From Desulfomarina profundi (GTDB lineage: Bacteria; Desulfobacterota; Desulfobulbia; Desulfobulbales; Desulfocapsaceae), in contig NZ_AP024086.1 of assembly GCF_019703855.1 (NCBI RefSeq), positions 2,252,501 through 2,316,500 of the forward strand: a DNA stretch of 64,000 bases, given 5' to 3'. Positions 55,192 to 63,887 of the stretch are shown piece after piece. A program made the position numbers and the translations under genes. The notes beneath the pieces are model-generated. The model was not told the DNA's origin. It did no database searches and worked only from the letters and a program-made list of their open reading frames with translations. The number at the start of each line of letters is the position of its first letter. The stretch's first letter is position 1.

Positions 55192-56208
55192 ATGCGTTTT
55201 CAAAATATTATTATTCTTGGATGTTCAGTTCTCTTGTTGAGCGGGTGTGGTGTGGGACAGGCTGTTAAAAACAGCTTTCAAGGCACCAGGTATCTGCAGA
55301 CAAAAGAATATTCCGAGGGAGAATCGACATTTCGGGCAACCGTTGCCAACAATCCGACAGATCCACTGGCAAATTATTACCTGGGGCGTTTTCTGCTTGC
55401 CAGGAAGAAATCTGCACAGGCCCTACCCTATCTGAAAAAGGCAGTATCCCTTAATCGAAAAGATGCGGATTATCTGTTCTGGCAGGGTGTAGCCCAAGGA
55501 GAACTTGGATTAATTCAACAGGAAAGAAAGAGCTACCAGGCGGCACTTGCGATAAAAGAAAAACATCTCCAGGCGATGATCTATCTTGGTCATAACCTGT
55601 TGAAAGACAAAGATTACGAAGCCTCACTTGCCATATACCAAAAAGTTCTTCACATCTGGCCATCCAGCCCATCAGCTTTATATAATCGTGCCCTTATTGC
55701 CAGGATTTTGAAACGCCGTTCCGAAGAAAAAGTGGGCTGGCTTTCATATCTATCAAGATATCCTTCAGGGAATCTCGCAATTCTTGCGACAAATCACCTC
55801 AACAGCCTGGGAGATTTTTCCTACCGGAACCACCATCTCAGAGGCCGCACAATAACTCTTGCCAATATACAGTTCAAACCCTTTACCGCGGTATTAAGTA
55901 AGCGGGCGCTGGGATCACTTAATGTCATTGGCGCGACAGTCTCAAATATTGGCAATGGTAAACTGCAGGTCCTGGTATTTCAGGAAAATAACAAAGACCT
56001 TGCGAGGCTGCGTGCTGTCAGTATCAAAAAATACCTGCTCGAACAATTTCCTGCATTAACGACTGAAAAGATCGGAATCAGCTGGTTTGACAAACCTGAA
56101 AAGACAATAATTGATGGAAAACGTATAGCAAATGGAGAATCGGTACGTTTCTTCCTTACTGCAATGGATACACGTCTGCGACCTGCAAAGAAATTGAGCA
56201 AAAGTTAA
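55192..56208 (+). CDS. TPR-repeat lipoprotein with an OmpA-like C terminus
   Basis: 338 residues, lipobox LLLSGC at Cys19, then about four tetratricopeptide repeats (for example DPLANYYLGRFLLARKKSAQA and DYLFWQGVAQGELGL) up to about residue 190. The last third has strands TITLANIQFKPFTAVLSKR and LARLRAVSIKKYLLEQFP, close to OmpA-type peptidoglycan-associated folds. It probably anchors a protein complex at the cell envelope. CAGGAGG precedes ATG. It may be co-transcribed with the ECF sigma factor 48 bases downstream. Confidence 0.8.
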   Translation: MRFQNIIILGCSVLLLSGCGVGQAVKNSFQGTRYLQTKEYSEGESTFRATVANNPTDPLANYYLGRFLLARKKSAQALPYLKKAVSLNRKDADYLFWQGVAQGELGLIQQERKSYQAALAIKEKHLQAMIYLGHNLLKDKDYEASLAIYQKVLHIWPSSPSALYNRALIARILKRRSEEKVGWLSYLSRYPSGNLAILATNHLNSLGDFSYRNHHLRGRTITLANIQFKPFTAVLSKRALGSLNVIGATVSNIGNGKLQVLVFQENNKDLARLRAVSIKKYLLEQFPALTTEKIGISWFDKPEKTIIDGKRIANGESVRFFLTAMDTRLRPAKKLSKS

Positions 56209-56256
56209 ACCAGAACTGTGACTTTTTCCTCAACCGGCCGTAGTGAAAGGTAAGAA

Positions 56257-56892
56257 ATGAATAGCGAAACTGATGAGTATACCGTTCGTCGGATTCTGGC
56301 GGGAAATACTCAACTTTATTCTATAATTGTCAAACGTTACGAGAGACCAATCTATAATCTTATGTACAGGTACAGTCGCCGGGAACAGGAAGCAGCCGAC
56401 CTGACTCAGGATGTTTTTCTCAAAGCGTACAACAAACTCTCCACGTTTGATTGCAAAAGACGTTTTTTCTCCTGGATTTATTCCCTGGCAGTAAACAGGG
56501 CCAGGGACTGGCAGCGAAACAATGTGGTCAAACTCCGTGCACTTAGCGAACTGCAGTGGGAGAAACCAACTATTGAGAATGGTTCGCAGCAGGAAAAAAA
56601 ATTACTTGCCGGAGAAGAAATCAACAATCTCTACGCCGCTCTTGAAAAGCTCCCGGAAATAACACGGGAAATTATTCTACTCAGGTATAAGGAAGAACTA
56701 CCCATCGCCGAGTTGGCCACAATTTTCAAGCTCTCTGAAAGTGCTGTGAAAATGAGAATTTCAAGAGGACTTGGAAAAATGAAGCGGGTCTTGGGAGGTG
56801 AACGTTATGAAAACAATAAATATAACGATATTTATCAATTAAAATGTTTCGAAGGTAGTGAAAGTCAAACATATTCCCTGGAGGAAACGTAA
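56257..56892 (+). CDS. ECF-type RNA polymerase sigma factor
   Basis: 211 residues. Region 2 (LYSIIVKRYERPIYNLMYRY, DLTQDVFLKAYNKL, FFSWIYSLAVNRARDWQR) and region 4 (LPEITREIILLRYKEELPI, LSESAVKMRISRGLGKMK) are complete, so it should be active. The C-terminal extension of about 30 residues is unusual. No convincing anti-sigma factor follows. It may control the lipoprotein before it and the secreted protein after it. The ribosome site is GTAAG-type and weak. Confidence 0.9.
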   Translation: MNSETDEYTVRRILAGNTQLYSIIVKRYERPIYNLMYRYSRREQEAADLTQDVFLKAYNKLSTFDCKRRFFSWIYSLAVNRARDWQRNNVVKLRALSELQWEKPTIENGSQQEKKLLAGEEINNLYAALEKLPEITREIILLRYKEELPIAELATIFKLSESAVKMRISRGLGKMKRVLGGERYENNKYNDIYQLKCFEGSESQTYSLEET

Positions 56893-57037
56893 TCATGAGA
56901 TGCGGAAGAGACTGTTTGTGCCAGCTGATTTTGGGGGCGCAGAACCTGAAAACACGAGCAATGCACAATAAATTCAAATTGCATGAAGGGACACTGAGTT
57001 TCACAAGTCCCGGTGACAAAAAAAGGGAGGAAAAAGC

Positions 57038-57973
57038 ATGGGTATGAAAAAAGAGTATGGTGTTGCTGTTTTACTGGCCTTGTCGTTGAGCATTGTTTCA
57101 CAACCAATGGACATTTTTGCAACAACTACCGCTGGAGAACAAAACAGTTCAATCGAGGAAATTGATCCCGGGAATGAAGTACCGGTATTTACCAGCCCGG
57201 AAGAAGCACTTAACGTCGCAAATCTTGCAGAAAAAGCCGCACTTGACGATGATGATTTAAAAACAGCATTGAGTGATCTCAAGAATGCACATGACGCTCT
57301 TCTGGCAGCAAAGCAGAGCCGTAACCGCAATACAATTTCAGCTGCACGCAGGACACTGGAAACTGCGGAAAAGAACTACATGAAAGAACTCTCCCAGGTG
57401 AGCGGTGTCGCTGAGCCTGATATCAATTCAATGCATGATGCTGGCATGAATTGGGGAAAGATTGGCCATGAACTGGGGGTAAATCCTGATATGCTTGGAC
57501 TTGGCCATGACATCAATGATACTCCCCGTAGCCAGGGAATGAAGCCGGAAATTGACCACATGAGCGGTGTGGGAGTTCAGGAGTTAAATGAGGCAACAGC
57601 ACGAAATATGGAGTCGGGCTGGTTTTCAGGACATGGTTCCAATATTCAAGCCGGAATTCATGAACCAGGGTCGGGGGGTTACAGTTCCGGTATGATTTCA
57701 GGTGCTGGAGGAATGATGAGCAGTGCCGGGAAAAATGATAACCATGGCAGCATGGGCGGTAACGATCATGACAATGACATGTCTGCCGGTTCTATGGAAT
57801 CCGAAAACAGCTGGGGCGGATCCAGCTCCAGTTCTTCGGGAAATCAGGATCATGATACCGGCATGAACGGAAATGATCACAGTGGCGGATCCGGAGGCCA
57901 TGGTGGCGGATCGGAAGGAAATGGTTCAGGGGGACACGAAGGCAGCTCAGGAGACCATGGCGGTAAATGGTAA
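57038..57973 (+). CDS. Secreted Gly/Ser/His/Asp-rich protein
   Basis: 311 residues with a signal peptide (SIVSQPMDIFA). A helical section (about 55-130, AANLAEKAALDDDDLKTALSD-like) is followed by a long low-complexity tail of Gly, Ser, His, Asp and Asn (GGMMSSAGKNDNHGSMGGND) with many His-Asp and Gly-His pairs that could bind metal ions. No enzymatic motif. GGGAGG lies seven bases before ATG 57038. It directly precedes a strong terminator and the metal-responsive hgcAB operon. Likely a secreted or surface metal-binding protein, but I do not recognise a family. Confidence 0.65.
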   Translation: MGMKKEYGVAVLLALSLSIVSQPMDIFATTTAGEQNSSIEEIDPGNEVPVFTSPEEALNVANLAEKAALDDDDLKTALSDLKNAHDALLAAKQSRNRNTISAARRTLETAEKNYMKELSQVSGVAEPDINSMHDAGMNWGKIGHELGVNPDMLGLGHDINDTPRSQGMKPEIDHMSGVGVQELNEATARNMESGWFSGHGSNIQAGIHEPGSGGYSSGMISGAGGMMSSAGKNDNHGSMGGNDHDNDMSAGSMESENSWGGSSSSSSGNQDHDTGMNGNDHSGGSGGHGGGSEGNGSGGHEGSSGDHGGKW

Positions 57974-57980
57974 CGTAACA

Positions 57981-58020
57981 GGGAAAGGCCAGGAAAGTTG
58001 CCCCGGCCTTTCCCTTCTTT
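57981..58020 (+). terminator. Rho-independent terminator before the hgcAB operon
   Basis: GGGAAAGGCC and GGCCTTTCCC form a 10-bp stem around 14 bases, followed by TTCTTTC. It ends the sigma/secreted-protein unit and isolates the hgcAB promoter. Confidence 0.75.
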
Positions 58021-58023
58021 CTC

Positions 58024-58078
58024 TTGACAAAGCAAAGAGACCTATTTATATATATGAACAAATGATCATATATTTGTT
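58024..58078 (+). promoter_or_regulatory. Promoter and CadC/SmtB-type operator of the hgcAB operon
   Basis: TTGACA (58024-58029), a 17-base spacer and TATATA (58047-58052) form a strong promoter. Right after it, AACAAAT-(8)-ATTTGTT (58057-58078) is a perfect 7-bp inverted repeat with central TGATCA. This matches the imperfect ATATGAACA-type sites of SmtB/CadC repressors and covers the expected start point. The repressor gene is the first in the operon. Confidence 0.75.
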
Positions 58079-58101
58079 ATCCATATAACAAAAGGATTAC
58101 A

Positions 58102-58488
58102 ATGGAAAACAATGTATCTTTGCAGAATGAACAGTGTGACTGCCGCTGTATCCATGAAAAAAGAGTAGAGGCAGCACATGAACAGGCATTGCCTGAAAAG
58201 GCCAATGAACAGTTGGCGGCTCTGTTTAAAGCCATGGGCGACCCGAACCGGTTGAAAATTCTCTGGGCTCTCGACCAAGACGAAATGTGTGTCTGCGATC
58301 TTGCGTTTTTCCTGGGAGTCAGTGAATCTGCAGTCAGCCATCAGCTGCGGCAATTGAGACAGTTGCAGCTGGTCAGTAATCGTCGGGATGGACCGGTTCT
58401 CTATTACCGGCTCAACGATAATCATGTCAGTCTCCTTGTCCATCTTGCCCTTGAACATCTCAACGAAGAGTTTTTAAACAACAGTTAA
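58102..58488 (+). CDS. ArsR/SmtB-family metal-responsive repressor (CadC-like)
   Basis: 128 residues. The N-terminal extension has CDCRC followed by His, and the alpha-3 region has MCVCDLAFFLG; the two cysteine sets recall the soft-metal site of CadC (Cd/Pb/Zn). The DNA-binding helix is LGVSESAVSHQLRQLRQL. It heads the operon with a permease and hgcAB, so methylation genes could be metal-inducible. ATG follows AAAAGGATTACA. A hard (As-type) assignment is less likely because of the N-terminal CxCxC. Confidence 0.92.
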   Translation: MENNVSLQNEQCDCRCIHEKRVEAAHEQALPEKANEQLAALFKAMGDPNRLKILWALDQDEMCVCDLAFFLGVSESAVSHQLRQLRQLQLVSNRRDGPVLYYRLNDNHVSLLVHLALEHLNEEFLNNS

Positions 58489-58502
58489 TTCGGGAATTAT
58501 TT

Positions 58503-59741
58503 ATGTTCACTTTTATCTACAATGTTATTTTATCCTCATGGGACATGCTCCAGCAGGCCTCCATTTATATTTTGTTTGGACTGTTGATCGGTGGAATGTT
58601 GAAAATGTTCCTTTCTCCGGCGTATGTAGCAGCGCAGCTGGGCAGTGGCCGGTTCAGTTCGGTCTTTAAAGCTGCCCTCCTCGGTATCCCCATTCCTCTT
58701 TGCTCCTGTGGGGTTCTGCCGGCCGCCACCTCACTGAAAAAACAGGGAGCCAACAACGGGGCCACAACCGCATTTCTTATTTCCACTCCGGAATCCGGTG
58801 TGGACTCCATCTCGATAACATGGGCCCTGCTCGACCCTATCATGACTATAGCAAGACCGATATCTGCTTTTATTTCCGCTTTTGTCGCTGGAAGTGCTGA
58901 AAATTTCCTCAATCCACCTGACAGGGACAAACGGCCAACACCCGATCTGAGCTGCCCAATTGATAACTGTTGTGATGGAAAAGACTGTCCTCCGAAAGAA
59001 CATAAACATCATCATGGACTCATTGAAAAACTCAGTATAGGTATCAAATATGCGGCAACCGATCTCTGGGCTGACCTCGCCGGCTGGTTTTTCGTGGGAA
59101 TCCTCCTGGCGGGACTGATCAGTGTTCTGGTTCCTGACGCCGTCATAGCGAAATATCTGGGCGGTGGACTTGGCTCCATGCTGCTTATGCTCACCTTTGG
59201 AATCCCTCTCTATATTTGTGCTACCGCTTCAACTCCCATCGCCGCGGCTTTTATCATGAAAGGTGTCAGCCCTGGAACAGCACTGGTTTTTCTGCTGGTT
59301 GGTCCGGCCACAAATATTACCTCATTGTCTGTTCTGGTTGGTCTGCTCGGTAAACGTGCCACAGCTCTCTACCTTATATCTATTGCAGCAGTCAGTGTTC
59401 TCTGCGGGCTTGCGGTTGACGCCATTTATATCTCACTGGGCATATCTGCCGTTGCCGCGGTAGGACAGGCTGCCGAGGTATTGCCTGGTTGGCTGATGCT
59501 TGGCGCCACTCTGCTCCTTCTCCTGCTTTCGATTCGACCACTTTATTCTATTGTCCTTGGCTGGTTCGGCAAAGGGGATGGCTGTGGCTGTTCATCAGAT
59601 GGCTGCACCACAGACCATGGCCACGATCACAGTCATGAAAATGATAAAGATGCTGCCTGCAACTGTGGCAGTGCATGCCAGACAACAGTCCCTGTACAGA
59701 TCCAGTCGACCACAACTATTAATAAGAATCCGAAAATATGA
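58503..59741 (+). CDS. DUF318-family permease (SO_0444-type Cu/Zn efflux)
   Basis: 412 residues, about eight helices. The family motif is IPIPLCSCGVLPAATSLKKQG with paired cysteines, followed by a cytoplasmic loop rich in Cys and His (CPIDNCCDGKDC, HKHHH). The second repeat has GIPLYICATASTPIAAAF. The C-terminal tail (GCGCSSDGCTTDHGHDHSH) is a likely metal-binding domain. The organisation matches SO_0444-type transporters, related to ArsP. The stop overlaps the hgcA start by four bases (ATGA), so export and methylation genes are translationally coupled. Confidence 0.88.
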   Translation: MFTFIYNVILSSWDMLQQASIYILFGLLIGGMLKMFLSPAYVAAQLGSGRFSSVFKAALLGIPIPLCSCGVLPAATSLKKQGANNGATTAFLISTPESGVDSISITWALLDPIMTIARPISAFISAFVAGSAENFLNPPDRDKRPTPDLSCPIDNCCDGKDCPPKEHKHHHGLIEKLSIGIKYAATDLWADLAGWFFVGILLAGLISVLVPDAVIAKYLGGGLGSMLLMLTFGIPLYICATASTPIAAAFIMKGVSPGTALVFLLVGPATNITSLSVLVGLLGKRATALYLISIAAVSVLCGLAVDAIYISLGISAVAAVGQAAEVLPGWLMLGATLLLLLLSIRPLYSIVLGWFGKGDGCGCSSDGCTTDHGHDHSHENDKDAACNCGSACQTTVPVQIQSTTTINKNPKI

Positions 59742-60874
59742 CTGTTCCCGGGCAAGCCGAGTCACCGACACTGATTTTTCCCATGGCCAGGCCACTACCT
59801 GAAGGTGCCGGTAAATTGAGTCTCCCCTCTGTTTTCCAGTCCTTTGTTACAGGCACTCTGGAAACAGAGACAGGCGATGTCCCCCTGGTCAGTTCCAAAC
59901 TGTTCTGGCGGGACAAACGCGGTCATTATCTGGTACGATGGAATATTGGCCGCGACCATTTTACAGTGGAACCGGGACTTTATGGGCTTGGAAAACCGAC
60001 GGCAGACAGTGCGGTATTAGTGACGGCAAATTATAAGCTGAGTTTTGATACTCTCCGGCAGACAATGACCGGCAGGTCATGCTGGATACTGGTGCTTGAC
60101 ACAAAGGGAATAAATGTCTGGTGTGCTGCTGGTAAGGGCACCTTTAGTACTGAAGAACTGGTGGATCGCATCAAGGCCTCACGCCTCACCGACATTGTCA
60201 ATCATAACCGACTTATTGTACCTCAGCTTGGGGCAACCGGCGTTGCCGCCTTTGATGTTAAAAAATACAGTGGGTTTTCGGTTGTTTACGGCCCTGTCAT
60301 GCTGCAGGATCTCCCGGTATTTATAGATAGTGCCTGTATTGCCAGTCCAGAGATGCGCCTAAAAAAATTTCCATTCAGGGAGCGACTGACTCTGGTTCCT
60401 GTTGAGATTATGCAGGCTTTTAAGCAGGGTCTTCCTTTTATTGTGGCTTTTCTTTTTCTGGCCGGTTTTGCAGGTGACAATTCTTTTCTGTCAAATTTGA
60501 AACTGCACGGTATACCGCTGGCTCTTGCTTTTTTAACAGGTATAGCATCGGGCACTATTCTATGTCCATTGTTACTTCCCTGGGTTCCCGGTCGGGCTTT
60601 CAGCGTAAAAGGAGCTTTGTGCGGACTTGTTCTTTTTATCATATTTTTTGGTTTCTCGGGATTGTATGCTATGGATTATTCACTACTGGAAAAAAGCTCC
60701 TGGCCACTTATCACTCTGGCTGTTTCCTCCTGGTTCGGCATGTCGTTTACCGGGGCATCAACCTACACCTCCCTGAACGGTGTCAGAAAGGAAATGCTGC
60801 GGGCCATGCCAATCCAGTTTTTTTCACTAGTCTGTGGCATCAGTTTATGGGCTGCTTCTCTGTGGTTTGACTGA
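59738..60874 (+). CDS. hgcA: Mercury methylation corrinoid protein HgcA
   Basis: 378 residues. An N-terminal soluble corrinoid-binding domain carries the hallmark cap-helix motif INVWCAAGKGTF, with the cobalt-ligating Cys129. RLIVPQLGATGVAAFDVKK follows, as expected for the CODH-type corrinoid fold. From about residue 235 five hydrophobic helices form the membrane domain (for example FIVAFLFLAGFAG and ASGTILCPLLLPWVPG). HgcA transfers a methyl group to Hg(II) together with HgcB, which is encoded 21 bases on. Start and permease stop overlap. All key residues are present, so the gene should be functional. Confidence 0.95.
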   Translation: MTVPGQAESPTLIFPMARPLPEGAGKLSLPSVFQSFVTGTLETETGDVPLVSSKLFWRDKRGHYLVRWNIGRDHFTVEPGLYGLGKPTADSAVLVTANYKLSFDTLRQTMTGRSCWILVLDTKGINVWCAAGKGTFSTEELVDRIKASRLTDIVNHNRLIVPQLGATGVAAFDVKKYSGFSVVYGPVMLQDLPVFIDSACIASPEMRLKKFPFRERLTLVPVEIMQAFKQGLPFIVAFLFLAGFAGDNSFLSNLKLHGIPLALAFLTGIASGTILCPLLLPWVPGRAFSVKGALCGLVLFIIFFGFSGLYAMDYSLLEKSSWPLITLAVSSWFGMSFTGASTYTSLNGVRKEMLRAMPIQFFSLVCGISLWAASLWFD

Positions 60875-60895
60875 GAGTGGTAAGGAAAAAAGACA

Positions 60896-61165
60896 ATGAC
60901 ACAATTTTGTTATCTGGAAGACGTGGTTACCCTGGCATGTAATATCGACAAATGTATTGGTTGTGGCATGTGCACGCTGGTTTGCCCCCATGGTGTTTTT
61001 ACCATTAAAGGAAAAAAGGCCGTCATATCCGCCCGTAATTACTGTATGGAATGCGGGGCATGCATGCGAAATTGTCCGGTATCGGCAATCAGTGTGGAAG
61101 CCGGCGAGGGTTGCGTGCGTGGTGTGATCAATGAACTGCTTGGCATTAAAGGTCCATGTTGTTGA
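60896..61165 (+). CDS. hgcB: Mercury methylation ferredoxin HgcB
   Basis: 89 residues with two [4Fe-4S] motifs: CIGCGMCTLVCP (Cys20-30) and CMECGACMRNCP (Cys50-60). The additional Cys73 and the C-terminal pair CC (residues 88-89) are the HgcB features thought to bind Hg(II) and reduce the HgcA corrinoid. TAAGGAAAAA precedes ATG. With HgcA it completes the pair needed for methylmercury formation, so the organism is a predicted mercury methylator. Confidence 0.95.
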   Translation: MTQFCYLEDVVTLACNIDKCIGCGMCTLVCPHGVFTIKGKKAVISARNYCMECGACMRNCPVSAISVEAGEGCVRGVINELLGIKGPCC

Positions 61166-61290
61166 AAGTGCATCCTGTTGTTATTCCTCTTGTATTCACA
61201 TTGACCTGTATGTAATACTGTGTAAAAAAATTCGTATGGTTATCATATTGATAAAACATATAGACATCCAACCAGTCAAGAGAGGTTTTC

Positions 61291-63120
61291 ATGGGTGATT
61301 CCCATAATGTCACGTTCAAACCGGGAAAAGTTCTGGACAGCAAGTGGATCATTATTGAACATATCGGCAAGGGAGCCATGGGTGAGGTATATCGTGCCCA
61401 CCAAACCAACCTGAAGCGGGATGTGGCAATCAAAATAATCTCTGAAGATGTGATGTCAGAAATAGCAGATGACCCCGACGAACTTGAAATAGCCTTTGGC
61501 CGGTTCCAGCGCGAAGTCCAGACAATGGCACAGGTCCGTCATACCAACATTCTGACTATCTACGATTATGGCGAGCTGGTGGAAACGGATGGTGATAGAG
61601 AGTCTCACGTTGCCTATATTGTCATGGAATATATCCCGGGAAACTCTCTGCGTTTTACCCTTACCGAAGATGGCCTTGATGACGAACCTGAACTCTATCG
61701 CCAATGGGTGTACAACTATTTCATGCCAGTGCTTGATGGTGTGGAAATGCTGCACAATAATAAAATTGTCCATCGCGATCTGAAACCGGAAAATATTTTC
61801 CTGGATGGAGACATACCCAAAATTGCTGATTTCGGTCTTGCCCGCTCCCAACACATGAAAGCTGTGACCTGTTCCATAGAAATGCTTGGTACACTGGCAT
61901 ATATGTCTCCTGAGCAATGTGCCGATTTTAAATATGCCGACTATCGGGCAGATATTTATGCTTTGGGAAAGATTCTTTACGAGGCAGTAAACGGAACACT
62001 GACAAAGAATGAAGTACCTTTTACTTCTGTCTGTATCGAAAATCCGCAGACTGTATTTTTACAGGATATGAGCAGAATAATTGAAAAAGCTACTGCGGAA
62101 AAACCTGAAAATCGATATCAGACCATCCATGAGCTGCGAAATGATATTAAACAGGCCCTTGCAGAGAATGTTGGAGACGTAATAAATATATCACCCAAAA
62201 GTGAGATAACAGCCAGCCCTGGAAAAATGGTTACAGACAGACAGATAAAGCTGTTTGGCCTGGGAATTGTTATTGTGATAATTCTGGTTATAGCGGTTGA
62301 TCTCTATGATTTTTTCTATAAAACTGAGTCGCCTGTCAGCGTGGAAGAAAAAACGTATGCAGGAATAACTGAAAAACCGATTGCAAAACACGTCATTACC
62401 GTTGCCAAAGGTGGCAAGCTGGAAAAAACAATACATGGCAAAGATGGCAGCACCCTGCTTCTTACCGGAGATCTTCGGGATACAAAAGAGGGGCGATTCC
62501 TCTTCTACATGGATGACAGAAAGATAACAAATTTTCTCTTTTTAGAATTTCTTCACAATGTCGAAAGCCAGGTTGTCGTGAAAAACGGCATTGTTCGGCA
62601 TGGCAATAAAATTGTCATTTATATCGGCGACGGCTCCGCTCCTGAAGATTCAATTCTTTTTGAGCACAATACTTTTCATCTGAAAAATCAAGATTTGGGG
62701 AGTAAACCTGTTCTGCGTGTTACATATCACGGTGCACAGATGTATGCAAAACAATACGGCAAGGAGCTTCTAACCGATAAAGAGTGGCTGTTCGGATATC
62801 GATATCACCTGGTAAATACTCTGTTGGCGGAGTCTGTAAAACCTGTGAGCTGGGATCAGATGGAAAACAATATGATGTTTAACAGTAACCCCTCTGTGAA
62901 AACCGTACTGGATGGCATGGGACAAAAGCTCAAGGAATGGATTACTATGACTGGCTCCACGACGGACAGCGCAAACCTCTCCCCGACTGCTGATAGACCT
63001 GTTTCAGGGGTTATGGATGCCAGCAGAGCCCATAATGATGGAAAGCCGATAATGCGTTTTCCCTGGGAAGGGTTTGAAGATGTCGGGTTTCGCACCAAAA
63101 TTCCTGTAGTCAGGAAATAA
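61291..63120 (+). CDS. Ser/Thr protein kinase with transmembrane helix and FGE-like C-terminal domain
   Basis: 609 residues. The kinase domain (about 10-295) has the Gly-loop GKGAMGEVYRA, VAIKII lysine, catalytic HRDLKPENIF, DFGLARS and MSPEQC, all intact. One helix (LFGLGIVIVIILVIAVDLYDF, near 323-343) leads to an extracytoplasmic region whose last part has VTYHGAQMYAKQYGKELLTDKEW-like order and VGFRTKIPVV, resembling the formylglycine-generating-enzyme/sulfatase-modifying fold. The FGE cysteines are absent, so that domain likely binds ligand rather than oxidises Cys. The PP2C phosphatase gene follows 50 bases later. Confidence 0.85.
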   Translation: MGDSHNVTFKPGKVLDSKWIIIEHIGKGAMGEVYRAHQTNLKRDVAIKIISEDVMSEIADDPDELEIAFGRFQREVQTMAQVRHTNILTIYDYGELVETDGDRESHVAYIVMEYIPGNSLRFTLTEDGLDDEPELYRQWVYNYFMPVLDGVEMLHNNKIVHRDLKPENIFLDGDIPKIADFGLARSQHMKAVTCSIEMLGTLAYMSPEQCADFKYADYRADIYALGKILYEAVNGTLTKNEVPFTSVCIENPQTVFLQDMSRIIEKATAEKPENRYQTIHELRNDIKQALAENVGDVINISPKSEITASPGKMVTDRQIKLFGLGIVIVIILVIAVDLYDFFYKTESPVSVEEKTYAGITEKPIAKHVITVAKGGKLEKTIHGKDGSTLLLTGDLRDTKEGRFLFYMDDRKITNFLFLEFLHNVESQVVVKNGIVRHGNKIVIYIGDGSAPEDSILFEHNTFHLKNQDLGSKPVLRVTYHGAQMYAKQYGKELLTDKEWLFGYRYHLVNTLLAESVKPVSWDQMENNMMFNSNPSVKTVLDGMGQKLKEWITMTGSTTDSANLSPTADRPVSGVMDASRAHNDGKPIMRFPWEGFEDVGFRTKIPVVRK

Positions 63121-63170
63121 TCTGTTATCACAATATTCATACCTGAACACTCTTCAATGAATTAATACAA

Positions 63171-63887
63171 ATGAGAAAACCCCTTGCCAGTGGAATATCA
63201 CGTACCGGGATAAATCGCCCGAAGAATGATGACCGTTTTATCACGATCGATCTTGACGAAAACTACCTCCTCCTTGCCGTGTGTGATGGACTGGGAGGAC
63301 ACCCCGATGGTGATATTGCCGCCGAAGATATAATAGGCTGCCTGAAGAGAATGAAATTTGACAGGATTGAAAATGCCACTCCTCTGTCCGATGCCATACA
63401 TCAGGCTGATTTGATAATTAGAAAAAAAATAACAGCCGCTCCTGATCTGGAAGGGATGGGTGCAACGGTAACTGCTGCTGTTATTGGGCCCAAAAGAGTA
63501 TACTGGGCTCACATCGGGGACAGCCGGATGTACCTCATGAGAAATAACATTATACGGCAGGTCACACGAGACCACACTTTTTTACAGGATCTGATTGACT
63601 GGGGAGATGTCCCGTTGGAAACGGCATCAAAACATCCCATGAGTCACGTCCTGGATCAATGTGTAGGCTGTATTGACAATGGTATCGACAGCGGTGATTT
63701 TGAGAGAGCGGACGGCGATATCCTCATTCTCTGCACAGATGGCCTGCATGGTGTTGTTTCAGAAGAGCAGATGGCGGAAATAATACTGTCATCAAAACAA
63801 CTTTCCCGTTGTAGTGCAGGACTGTTTGAAGCAGCTGTACATGGCGGGAGCCTCGATGATATAACAATTGTGCTTGCCTCTTCTTAA
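63171..63887 (+). CDS. PP2C-family Ser/Thr phosphatase
   Basis: 238 residues, PPM/Stp1 type. The metal ligands are in NRPKNDDRF, VCDGLGGHPDGDIAAE, WAHIGDSRMYLMR, CTDGLHG and SLDDITIVL. Complete and expected to be active, it should reverse phosphorylation by the transmembrane kinase encoded just upstream. The two form a kinase/phosphatase pair. No clear ribosome site precedes ATG 63171 (aatgaattaatacaa). Confidence 0.9.
   Translation: MRKPLASGISRTGINRPKNDDRFITIDLDENYLLLAVCDGLGGHPDGDIAAEDIIGCLKRMKFDRIENATPLSDAIHQADLIIRKKITAAPDLEGMGATVTAAVIGPKRVYWAHIGDSRMYLMRNNIIRQVTRDHTFLQDLIDWGDVPLETASKHPMSHVLDQCVGCIDNGIDSGDFERADGDILILCTDGLHGVVSEEQMAEIILSSKQLSRCSAGLFEAAVHGGSLDDITIVLASS

Noticed and set aside
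56895-57047. 50-codon frame after the ECF sigma factor, candidate anti-sigma
   Set aside because: It has no zinc-finger H-x3-C-x2-C motif or membrane helix, and overlaps the ribosome site and start of the next gene.
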